Shown: positions 43,840 through 52,780 of the stretch, in pieces
How the letters are laid out: each line of letters opens with the position of its first letter
Position numbering within the stretch: the stretch's first letter is position 1
Source: Flavobacterium sp. W4I14
GTDB taxonomy: Bacteria; Bacteroidota; Bacteroidia; Sphingobacteriales; Sphingobacteriaceae
NCBI GenBank assembly: GCA_030817875.1
Contig: JAUSZU010000001.1
Location: forward strand, 5,022,001-5,086,000
Length of the DNA stretch: 64,000 nucleotides
Direction: 5' to 3'
Translations under genes and position numbers: made by a program
Notes under the pieces: model-generated
The model's input: the letters and a program-made list of their open reading frames with translations, nothing else
Told to the model about the DNA's origin: nothing
Databases searched by the model: none

Positions 43840-45141
43840 TTATAAATATTGGAGCAAACTTTCCAGTTTCATTCCTCTTGATCCTTTTAACAATACCAAA
43901 TGATCCTGAACCGGGTTTTCCTGTAAATATGCTGCTGCTTCAGCCGGACTTTCAAAAAATGTGCCCTTAAAACTGTCTTTAAATGAATAGAAATCCTTCC
44001 CGATAAAAATAATTTGATCCAAGCCGCTTTCATTTGCCTGTTTCGCAATGAGTTCATGTTGTCCGTGAGATTCTGGTCCAAGCTCAAACATATCACCCAA
44101 AATGGCAGTCTTTTTATTAGCCGATAATACTGCGATATTTTTCAGTGCAGCGGTCATGCTGCTTGGGTTTGCATTATAAAAATCACAGATTACCGTATTC
44201 TTTTCTGTTTTGGTTAATTGAGAACGATTATTTTTTGGCTGATAATTAGCAAGGCCATTGTTAATTTCTTCGGGAGTCATGTCAAAGAAATCGCCAATGC
44301 AGATTGCAGCAAGAATGTTTTCGAAATTATAGCTTCCTGTTAAATTGGTTTTAACCGATGATGAAACTTCGTGGTTGGTCCAATCTACCTCGATAAAAGG
44401 ATCGCTGCTTTTTAATTCGCCTTTAATGGTGTTACCATTTTCTGTTCCGTAATAAATAAGTTTGTTTAAGCCTGCAGCGGTGCTCATTTCAAGCAAGTAT
44501 GGATTGTCTCTATTGATAAAAGTATAACCATGGGTTTCTTTTAAATAAGCATAAAGTTCTGCTTTCCCCTTTTTTACCCCTTCAAATCCGCCGAATCCAT
44601 CTAAATGTGCCATGCCAACATTGGTAATAATGCCATGTGTGGGCTCAGCAATGGTACAAAGCAGTTCTATTTCCTTTTGGTGGTTTGCTCCCATTTCGAT
44701 TACCGCAATCTGCACCTCGCCAGTGATGGACAAGATAGATAACGGAACACCAATGTGGTTGTTTAAATTGCCGAATGTGGCAAAGGTTTTGTATCGTTCT
44801 GCTAAAACAGCATTTACCAATTCTTTGCTGGTTGTTTTGCCATTACTACCTGTTAAACCGATTACCGGGATATTTAATTGTTCGCGGTGATGGCGTGCCA
44901 GATCCTGCAAAGTGCTTAATACATCTTCAACCAATAGGCACTGACTATTTTTCGCATACTTTTCTTCATCTACAACTGCATACGCTGCGCCCTTTTCAAT
45001 AGCTTGAGCAGCAAATTCGTTGGCATTAAAAAGATCTCCTTTAAGTGCAAAAAAGATACAACCCGGGCTAATGTTTCTTGTATCGGTAGAAATAATTTTA
45101 TGCTGTAAGTAATGCTGATAAAGGGTTTCTGTATTTGTCAT
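43840..45141 (-). CDS. murF: UDP-N-acetylmuramoyl-tripeptide--D-alanyl-D-alanine ligase
   Basis: The 433-residue Mur ligase adds D-Ala-D-Ala to the UDP-MurNAc-tripeptide, the last cytoplasmic step before lipid I. It has the ATP loop GLTGSNGKTTSKEL (about residues 98-111), EMGANHQKEIELL, NVGMAHLDGFGG and a C-terminal domain with KNTVICDFYNANPSSM. It stands alone here rather than in a dcw cluster. The TonB receptor gene converges with it. Confidence 0.95.
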   Translation of the reverse strand: MTNTETLYQHYLQHKIISTDTRNISPGCIFFALKGDLFNANEFAAQAIEKGAAYAVVDEEKYAKNSQCLLVEDVLSTLQDLARHHREQLNIPVIGLTGSNGKTTSKELVNAVLAERYKTFATFGNLNNHIGVPLSILSITGEVQIAVIEMGANHQKEIELLCTIAEPTHGIITNVGMAHLDGFGGFEGVKKGKAELYAYLKETHGYTFINRDNPYLLEMSTAAGLNKLIYYGTENGNTIKGELKSSDPFIEVDWTNHEVSSSVKTNLTGSYNFENILAAICIGDFFDMTPEEINNGLANYQPKNNRSQLTKTEKNTVICDFYNANPSSMTAALKNIAVLSANKKTAILGDMFELGPESHGQHELIAKQANESGLDQIIFIGKDFYSFKDSFKGTFFESPAEAAAYLQENPVQDHLVLLKGSRGMKLESLLQYL

Positions 45142-45268
45142 TTTAAATGGATTGCGAAGGTAAAATTAAGAATCAAGCTCAAATAAAACACTCTTTTTTG
45201 AATCTTCACTATTTCTTCATCGATTTTCCGGAGAAAAGTGAGTACATTCATTTGCCGAAAAGAAAATT

Positions 45269-45276
45269 TAGGTTTG
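45269..45276 (+). promoter_or_regulatory. -7 box of SusC A
   Basis: TAGGTTTG matches TAnnTTTG exactly, 36 bp before the ATG at 45313, ahead of the conserved ATTATTAACTAAACTA leader. The nearest TTTG is only 14 bp upstream, so the -33 element is unclear. Confidence 0.45.
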
Positions 45277-45312
45277 CTTATCGGTCATTATTAACTAAAC
45301 TAGACATAAAAA

Positions 45313-48300
45313 ATGAAGAAACTATTACAAAGTTTGTTCGTTCTGCTGCTATTTGCATCTATTGCAATGGCGCAAGAAAGAACTGTTGTGGGCACGGTTA
45401 CATCAAAAGAAGATGGTGCTCCAATCCCGGGGGTAAGTATAAAAGTAATTGGTACCAATATAGGCGTATCAACTGGAGCAGACGGGAAATTCTCCTTAAA
45501 AATTTCGTCAGATGCAAAAAGTTTGCAATTCTCTTCATTAGGATTCTCTACACAAACTGTAAGCATAGGTGCTTCTAATATAATTAATGTTGTATTACTC
45601 CCGGATTCTAAAATTTTAGGAGAGGTGGTAGTAACAGCCTTAGGCATAAAAAGGGAGAAACGTACGCTTACCTACTCTACACAAGAGGTTAGTGGAGGTG
45701 CTTTGGTAGATGCAAAGGAAAACAATTTGGTGAATGCCTTAGCCGGTAAAGTGGCTGGTGTGCAGATTACAAACTCAAGCGGTGCTGCCGGAGGATCTTC
45801 AAAAATTGTAATCCGGGGAAATACCTCATTAACTGGAGAAAATGGAGCGCTTTTTATTCTGGATGGTGTGCCTATCGATAACTCTGAAGCAGGTAATCCT
45901 GATGGTGCACTAAGTGCCGGGGGAACATCCAACCGTGCCATCGATATAGACCCGAACATTATTGAAAGTGTAACGATATTAAAAGGAGCTGCCGCGAGTG
46001 CCTTGTACGGCGCTGCCGCAGCCAGAGGCGTAGTAATTATTACAACCAAAACAGGAAAAGGAAAACCTTCTGTAACCTTAAGCTCTGGAATAACATTTGA
46101 TAACCCTATCTTTCCTGAGTTTCAAGATAAGTATGCCCAGGGAAGCAATGGTGTTTATGTTGATGGAAATAATGGCCAGCTAAGTTCATCTTCATGGGGA
46201 CCGCTTATCGATGGTTTAATGGTAAACGGACAACCGGTAGAGAAACATGATCCCAGAAAGGAGTTCTTTAAAACAGGTTTTACAACAGATAATACTTTAG
46301 CAGTAAATGGTTCAACGGATAATTCAACTTATCTCGTTTCCTATTCCTATTTAAAAACTAACGGAACAGTGCCATCAACAGATTTTGGACGACATTCATT
46401 ATTTACAAAATTTTCTAATAAAGTCACAAAAGATATCACTGTTACCGGGCAGTTTAACTATGTTAATTCTGTAAATAACCGTTTGGCTGAAGGTAATGGA
46501 TTGGCCAGCCCGTATTGGACTGTTTATGCGGCTCCTATCTCGTGGAATCCATTCCCAACCACAAACCCTGACGGCTCACAACGTGTATACCGGGCAGCCA
46601 GAAACAATCCATATTGGTTAGTAGATAATACCAAGTTTGTATCTGCAGTTAACCGCTTTTTACCTGTACTTACAGTAAGTTATAATCCTTTGCCATGGTT
46701 AACCATAACCGAACGTGGTGGTGCTGACATTTACAATGATAACAGTAACTACCATGAAGCACAAGGAATAGTAGGTGGAGAATCTGAAGATGGTAAGATG
46801 TATAACCGTGAAATAAATTACAAACAGTTTAATAATGACATTATTGTAGAGGCCAAAAAGAACTTTAATGAAAATTGGTTTGGTAGCATACTTGTAGGTA
46901 ACAATATTCTAAGCAATTCTCAAAGGATTGTGTTTGATAAAGGAGTAGGTTTATCGGCGGTTGATTTTTACAATATTAACAATGCCTCTACTCAATTATC
47001 TTCCATAAATAATTACACCAAAAGAAAAGTTGGCTATTATGCACAGTTAACAACAGAATATAAAAGAATGTTATCATTTTCATTAACAGGTCGTTATGAT
47101 GGTACTTCGGTTTTGAGTCAGGATAAAAATTATTATCCATATGGTTCAGCATCGGCAGCCTTTATTTTTACCGAGCCACTTCATTTAGAAGATAATGCCA
47201 TATTAAATTTTGGTAAGATCAGACTGTCATATTCGTACGTTGGAAACGATAATGTAGGCCCTTATGCACTAACTACACCTTATCTTCATCCTGTAATTTC
47301 GAACATTGAATTCCCTTACGATAAAAACAATGGGTTTTTAATGACCAATACGTATGGTGATCCTAATCTTAAAAATGAAGGATTAAAAGAGTTTGAAACG
47401 GGAATCGAATTAAAAATGTTTAAAAGTAGATTAAGTATAGAAGCTACATATTTCGACAAAAAAAGCATTGATTTGATTACCACTACTCCCAATTACGCCA
47501 TCATCGGGTTTTAATGCAGCCACCATTAATGCAGCAAGTATGTACAATAGAGGTATAGAATTAATCCTTAACGGCACACCAATTAAAACAAAAGATATCA
47601 CCTGGAATATTGGACTTAACTTCTCAAAAATTAAAAATGAAGTTACAGAACTGGGTAAAGATTTGGATAATATCCAGTTTGCCGGCTTTACAAACCCAGG
47701 TATTTTCGCCTATAAAAACCAACCTTATGGAGTAATATTCGGTTCCAGGTATAAAAGAAATAATGATGGCAAAATGTTGATTGATGATGAAGGTTATCCA
47801 ATCATTGACGATCAACTTGGTGTAATTGGAAATACAACGCCAAAGTGGAATGCTGGGCTAACAACAAGTTTCTCTTATAAAGGATTGAGCTTATCTGCAG
47901 TATTTGATATGAGGTATGGTGGTGATGTTTATAATTTAGATGGTCACTATTTAGATTTTTATGGAACAACCAAAAAAACTGAAGATAGAACAGCAACTAA
48001 AATATTTGATGGGATTAGAGAAAGTGACGGTGCTGTAAATACAACAGTAGCGAAGCTTGACCAGGGATATTACCAAAATAATGAGAGCGTGGTTGATGAA
48101 ACTGGTGTAGAAGATGGTACCTATTATAAATTAAGACAGTTAAGTTTATCCTACACCTTTAACCCATCGCTTTTAAAGAAAACCCCATTTAAAGGATTGA
48201 GTATAGCGGCTACAGGCAGAAACTTATGGATTTATGCCCCCCATTATACAGGTTCAGATCCAGAAGTGAGTTTGTATGGAACAGGTAATGGCGCAAGTTT

Positions 48301-48361
48301 TACCAATTTTGTTACCCCGACAAACAGGAGTTATAATTTTGCAATAAAAGCAACCTTTTAA
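45313..48361 (+). pseudogene. SusC/RagA-family TonB-linked outer-membrane protein (SusC A), interrupted by a one-base frameshift
   Basis: The gene reads in one frame from 45313 to a stop at 47512-47514 (733 residues) and continues in the next frame to 48361. Deleting one base near 47490 (CCCAATTACG to CCCATTACG) restores TTPITPSSGFNAATINAAS and gives one protein of about 1,015 residues. The N-terminal part has a signal peptide (MKKLLQSLFVLLLFASIAMAQ), a CarboxypepD_reg domain and a plug; the last strands are in the second frame (MYNRGIELILNGTPIKTKD onwards, ending at FAIKATF). As written, the barrel is cut at about 70%. A sequencing error, a true pseudogene and a programmed shift are all possible. 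The SusD partner follows after 11 bp. Confidence 0.85.
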
Positions 48362-48372
48362 TCTAATCAAAA

Positions 48373-49803
48373 ATGAAAATCATATATTATTCAATAGCCA
48401 CTTTATTACTGCTTTCTTTTAGTAGTTGTAAGAAATTCCTTGATATCAATCAAGATCCCAATAATCCATTAAAAGTACAGGAGTCGTTAATTTTAACCCC
48501 TGTTGAGCTTTATACCACTACGCAGATTGTTGGGGGGTATCCTTCAATAACAACCGCTTATTGGACACAGCAGCTCGCCTTAAATCAGGAATCGCCAAAT
48601 ATCGATACCTATCGCATTACCCCAACAGATGTAAACAATACCTGGAGCTTTGACCTTTATCCTGCTATTTTTTATAACCTGCGTAATATGATCAGCGATG
48701 CGGATAAGAAAAGTAATACCAGTTATTCGGGCGTAGGCAAAATATTGTTGGCTTATAACTTAGCTGTTTGTACCGATTTGTGGGGTGATATACCTTACAC
48801 CCAGGCTTTTAATGCTTTGGATGGACTTAAGCCAATTTACGATTCGCAAGAAAGTATTTATAAAGTTATTCAAACAACTCTTGATGATGCTATTGTGAAG
48901 CTAAATACACCAAATACGAATAAGGCTATGGGTGGGGATGATCTCATTTACGGTGGGGATTTATCTGCATGGAAGAAATTTGCCTATACGCTTAAAGCAA
49001 GATATTACTTGCGTTTAAGCAAGGCTGCAGGCTATAGCGCAGCTACTCAGGCAGATTTGGCACTTACCGCGCTTCAAAATGGATTTACTTCAAATGGTGA
49101 TAATGCAATGATAACCTATGCAGGAGGCCCAAAAGCAGAAAATATATGGTATCAAAATACCCTGCCAGGCGCTGGAGGTGTTGTTTTGTCCTCGTATTTT
49201 GTTAATACTTTAAAATCAAATAACGATCCAAGGTTACCAATATTAGCAAACCCAGGTTCAGGGAACGACTATATTGGTAGAACGAGTGGCACAGCTGCGG
49301 CAACAGACCCGGCTACCTATGCTACCGTAGGTTATTTTTATGGAGGGTATGTTGACGAAGATAAGATCAAACAGGGCATTGCACAAGCAGCCCCGGTTTA
49401 TCTTGCTACCTATGCTGAAGCATTATTTATTAAAGCAGAAGCTACGCTTTATAAATCGGGCGCGGCAGCCGCTACACCGATATACAATAGTGCCATAAGT
49501 GCAAATATGGATATGCTAAAAGTTGATGTAACAGATAAGGCTGTTTATTTGGCAGCTCATGCAACACTTGATGCAGTTACTCCCTTAAAAACTATAATTG
49601 GCGAAAAATATATCGCCAATTTTTTATCTCTTGAAGTCTATAACGACTGGCGGAGAACAGGATATCCTGCCTTATCTGTTGTTCAAAATGCATTTAAGCC
49701 TTATATTCCACAACGCTTTCCTTACCCTTCGCAAGAAATTACCTCAAACCCACAGCCACAACAAAGTATCGCTACTTCGACAAAGGTTTGGTGGGCTAAT
49801 TAG
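48373..49803 (+). CDS. SusD-like lipoprotein (partner of SusC A)
   Basis: The 476-residue protein has a lipoprotein signal (IATLLLLSFSSCKKFLD, Cys about 19). A SusD-like_2-type helical fold follows (FLDINQDPNNPLKVQESLIL, YLRLSKAAGYSAATQADLAL, EALFIKAEATLYKSGA). SusD lipoproteins cap the SusC barrel at the cell surface and capture ligand. It lies 11 bp after SusC A, so the pair is co-transcribed. If SusC A is dead, this protein would lack its partner. Confidence 0.9.
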   Translation: MKIIYYSIATLLLLSFSSCKKFLDINQDPNNPLKVQESLILTPVELYTTTQIVGGYPSITTAYWTQQLALNQESPNIDTYRITPTDVNNTWSFDLYPAIFYNLRNMISDADKKSNTSYSGVGKILLAYNLAVCTDLWGDIPYTQAFNALDGLKPIYDSQESIYKVIQTTLDDAIVKLNTPNTNKAMGGDDLIYGGDLSAWKKFAYTLKARYYLRLSKAAGYSAATQADLALTALQNGFTSNGDNAMITYAGGPKAENIWYQNTLPGAGGVVLSSYFVNTLKSNNDPRLPILANPGSGNDYIGRTSGTAAATDPATYATVGYFYGGYVDEDKIKQGIAQAAPVYLATYAEALFIKAEATLYKSGAAAATPIYNSAISANMDMLKVDVTDKAVYLAAHATLDAVTPLKTIIGEKYIANFLSLEVYNDWRRTGYPALSVVQNAFKPYIPQRFPYPSQEITSNPQPQQSIATSTKVWWAN

Positions 49804-49861
49804 ATTTAGTTTTCACATGGCAGTTCGAAATGGCACTGCTATATGATCTGATTTTATGATA

Positions 49862-49896
49862 AAATAAAGCTTCCAGTAATGGAGGCTTTATTTTTA
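49862..49896 (+). terminator. Terminator after SusD A
   Basis: AATAAAGCTTCCA, loop GTAA, TGGAGGCTTTATT, then a T-rich run. It separates the SusCD A pair from the M14 peptidase gene. Confidence 0.85.
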
Positions 49897-49989
49897 TTTA
49901 GAAAATTGTAATTGGCCACAAAAATGATATGATATAGGTATTCAAATCATTTTTATTTTATGTATTATTGGTTAAACAATTATTTTTTC

Positions 49990-52479
49990 ATGAGATACGT
50001 TCTGTTCTGCCTTGCTTTATTCATTAATCTAAGCGTTTATAGCCAAATACAAAGTCCCGATGATTTTTTGGGCTATGAGTTAGGCTCACATTTCACCCCT
50101 CACCATAAAGTAGCCGATTATTTTAGGCGAACTGCTGCAGTTTCTGCTAAAAATATAAAGCTGATAGAATATGGTAAAACCAATGAAGGCAGACCGTTAA
50201 TGGTGGCAATTGTTTCTTCACCAGAAAACATAACCAAACTCGAACAGATTAGGAACAACAATTTAGCTTTGGCAGCAGGCACCAATAATAGCATCGATTT
50301 AATAAATCAGCCTGCCATACTTTGGTTAAGTTATAATGTGCATGGTAATGAGGCAAACTCAACTGAAACTTCAATGAAGATGCTTTATACCTTAGTTTCA
50401 GGCAATAATAAACCTGCAACAGAATGGTTAAAAAATACAATAGTAGTGATTGACCCTTGTTTAAATCCTGATGGAAGAGACCGTTATGTAAATTATTTTA
50501 ATAGCGTAGTAGGGAAAACACCGAATTCCGATCCATTATCGAGAGAACACATAGAGCCATGGCCTGGCGGCAGGCCAAATCATTATTATTTCGACTTAAA
50601 CCGCGATTGGGCCTGGCAAACACAGGTTGAAAGTGTGCAAAGGTTAGCATTGTATAACCAATGGATGCCTCAGGTACATGTCGATTTTCATGAGCAAAGC
50701 TATAATGAACCTTACTATTTTGCACCTGCAGCAGAACCGGTTCATCAGGACATTACGCCCTGGCAAAAAAGTTTCCAGGTGGTAGTAGGTAAAAATAATG
50801 CCAAGTATTTTGATGCAGAAGGATGGCAATACTTCACCAAGGAACGATTTGATTTGCTATACCCCTCTTATGGAGATACTTATCCTCTATATAACGGATC
50901 AATTGGTATGACTTATGAGCAGGGGGGAATCAGGGCCGGGTTATCTGTTGTAACGAATGATGGTGATACGTTAACCTTAAAAGACCGCATAGCACACCAT
51001 TTTACAACTGGGATGTCGACCCTGGAAGTAACCTCTTTAAACCATAATAAATTATTAGAGGAGTATAAAAAATATTTCCAACAAGAATTGGCCAATAGTC
51101 CAGGCATTTATAAAAGTTACATCATCAAAGCGACTAATTTGTCACGCTTAAAAAAACTGGCTGAACTGCTAACCAAAAATAAAATCGAATTTGCTTTTGG
51201 TGGTGATAAAACAGGAAGAGGTTATGACTATGATACCCAAAAGGAAGAAAGTTTTAGCATCGCCCGTAACGATTTAATTGTTAATATTCAGCAGCCAAGG
51301 GCAGTTTTGGCTAACGTGTTATTAGAGCCCCAAACTCTTGTAACCGACTCTAATACTTATGATATTACAGCATGGGCCCTACCCTATGTGTACGGATTAA
51401 AAGGTTATGCCAGTAAAGAAAGTATTAAAGGGAAATATTCAGCCATTGAAGAGCCAAAGATAATCAGTAATGAACTTGAGAAGCCCCTGGCCTGGTTGTT
51501 TAGCTGGGGAACAAGCGAAGATGTTCAGGTTTTAACGGCGCTGCAAAAAGAAAATATAAAAGTCAGACAGGCCGATCAGCCTTTTGCTGTAAACGGTAAA
51601 GACTATCCCGCCGGAACCCTAATTGTGCTGAGGGCAGAAAACGAAAGGTTGATCAAAGGGATGAAAGATAAGGTTGCATCGATCGCCAAAACCTTAAATA
51701 GGCCAATTCAGGCAATTAGCAGTGGTTTTGTAGAAAAGGGAAAGGATTTTGGCTCAAACGTTTATCCATTGTTAAAACAGCCTAAAATTGCCATTGTATC
51801 TGGCATGGAGGTTTCTTCTCTCGCTTTCGGCGAAGCTTGGTTTTTTCTTGAACATGATCTAAATCTTTCACCAAGTATTATTAATGCTAAAGATCTGAAT
51901 AACCTCGATATTAATAAAGTAAACACCCTGATTTTACCAGATGGAAGTTATAGTGCTTTTATAGGTGATGGTTTAACCGCATGGCTAAATAAAGGAGGAA
52001 GATTGATTTTGATGGAAGATGCCATCGAAAGTGTATCCGAGAAAAAAGGATTTGATATAAAAAAGAAGGAAGCGGTTGTGAAAAAGGATGAAAAGCCAGA
52101 GGCAAACAAACTTCTTTTCAAGAATAAAGACAGAGATGATTTCGAAACCACCATACCAGGTGCAATTTATCGGATCAATCTCGATGCTAGTCACCCGTTT
52201 TCCTATGGCTTGGGTAAAACTTATTACAGTTTAAAAACAGACCGTAAAATTTATGAACCTTTTGTTAAAGGCTGGAATGTGGGTTTAATTAACGAAAAAA
52301 GCTTAATGGCCGGTGTAGTTGGTAAAAAAGCAAGAGAAGAGCTTAAAACCGGACTTTTAATCGGTGTACAAGATTTCGGGCGGGGCCAGGTAGTTTATTT
52401 GGCTAACGACCCATTGTTTAGAAACTTCTGGGAGGGTGGGAAAACCTTATTCGGGAATATAATTTTTTGTGGATATTAA
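49990..52479 (+). CDS. Secreted M14-family zinc carboxypeptidase
   Basis: The 829-residue protein from MRYVLFCLALFINLSVYSQ (49990) has a Sec signal peptide. The M14 catalytic domain has its zinc ligands in NVHGNEANS (HxxE, about residues 117-125) and VHVDFHEQS (about 229-237), with the substrate-binding NRDWAW between them. The long C-terminal half has a Rossmann-like region (KIAIVSGMEVSSLAFGEAWF). M14 enzymes trim C-terminal residues from peptides. It lies between two SusCD pairs but has its own upstream terminator, so it may be a separate unit serving peptide uptake. Confidence 0.88.
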   Translation: MRYVLFCLALFINLSVYSQIQSPDDFLGYELGSHFTPHHKVADYFRRTAAVSAKNIKLIEYGKTNEGRPLMVAIVSSPENITKLEQIRNNNLALAAGTNNSIDLINQPAILWLSYNVHGNEANSTETSMKMLYTLVSGNNKPATEWLKNTIVVIDPCLNPDGRDRYVNYFNSVVGKTPNSDPLSREHIEPWPGGRPNHYYFDLNRDWAWQTQVESVQRLALYNQWMPQVHVDFHEQSYNEPYYFAPAAEPVHQDITPWQKSFQVVVGKNNAKYFDAEGWQYFTKERFDLLYPSYGDTYPLYNGSIGMTYEQGGIRAGLSVVTNDGDTLTLKDRIAHHFTTGMSTLEVTSLNHNKLLEEYKKYFQQELANSPGIYKSYIIKATNLSRLKKLAELLTKNKIEFAFGGDKTGRGYDYDTQKEESFSIARNDLIVNIQQPRAVLANVLLEPQTLVTDSNTYDITAWALPYVYGLKGYASKESIKGKYSAIEEPKIISNELEKPLAWLFSWGTSEDVQVLTALQKENIKVRQADQPFAVNGKDYPAGTLIVLRAENERLIKGMKDKVASIAKTLNRPIQAISSGFVEKGKDFGSNVYPLLKQPKIAIVSGMEVSSLAFGEAWFFLEHDLNLSPSIINAKDLNNLDINKVNTLILPDGSYSAFIGDGLTAWLNKGGRLILMEDAIESVSEKKGFDIKKKEAVVKKDEKPEANKLLFKNKDRDDFETTIPGAIYRINLDASHPFSYGLGKTYYSLKTDRKIYEPFVKGWNVGLINEKSLMAGVVGKKAREELKTGLLIGVQDFGRGQVVYLANDPLFRNFWEGGKTLFGNIIFCGY

Positions 52480-52780
52480 GAAAGAAACAGCAACAGCCAA
52501 TTTCATTCTCACTTTTACCATATTTTTCAACTGCGAAATTCTATTAGTAAATTTTAATATAATTATCAAGCGCAAAGTCCATTATAATGAGTTTTGTTAA
52601 TATGGTTCCCGCCCCTAAAGTGTTGAAAAAAATACATCTAATGTAATCTAATCAGTATTTGAAATGTCAATTAAACGTCATTATAACTGGTGAATTAGTT
52701 AAATTTTGTTAAATTGTTGCTCGTCTCCCTTATATTTAGCGCTTTAAACAGATAAATAATCATTAACTAACTTTAATTTC
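52480..52780. promoter_or_regulatory. Upstream region of SusC B with duplicated promoter block
   Basis: This 301-bp spacer has no gene. Its right part (52694-52738) is nearly the same as 57642-57686 before SusC C. TTTG (52705-52708), a 22-bp spacer and TATATTTA (52731-52738) form a promoter-like pair, followed by the conserved CATTAACTAACTTTAATTTC leader. Confidence 0.6.

Noticed and set aside
45147..45578. Open frame running from the murF-SusC spacer into SusC A
   Set aside because: It overlaps the SusC A signal peptide and domain in another frame, and its product is unlike any exported or soluble protein.
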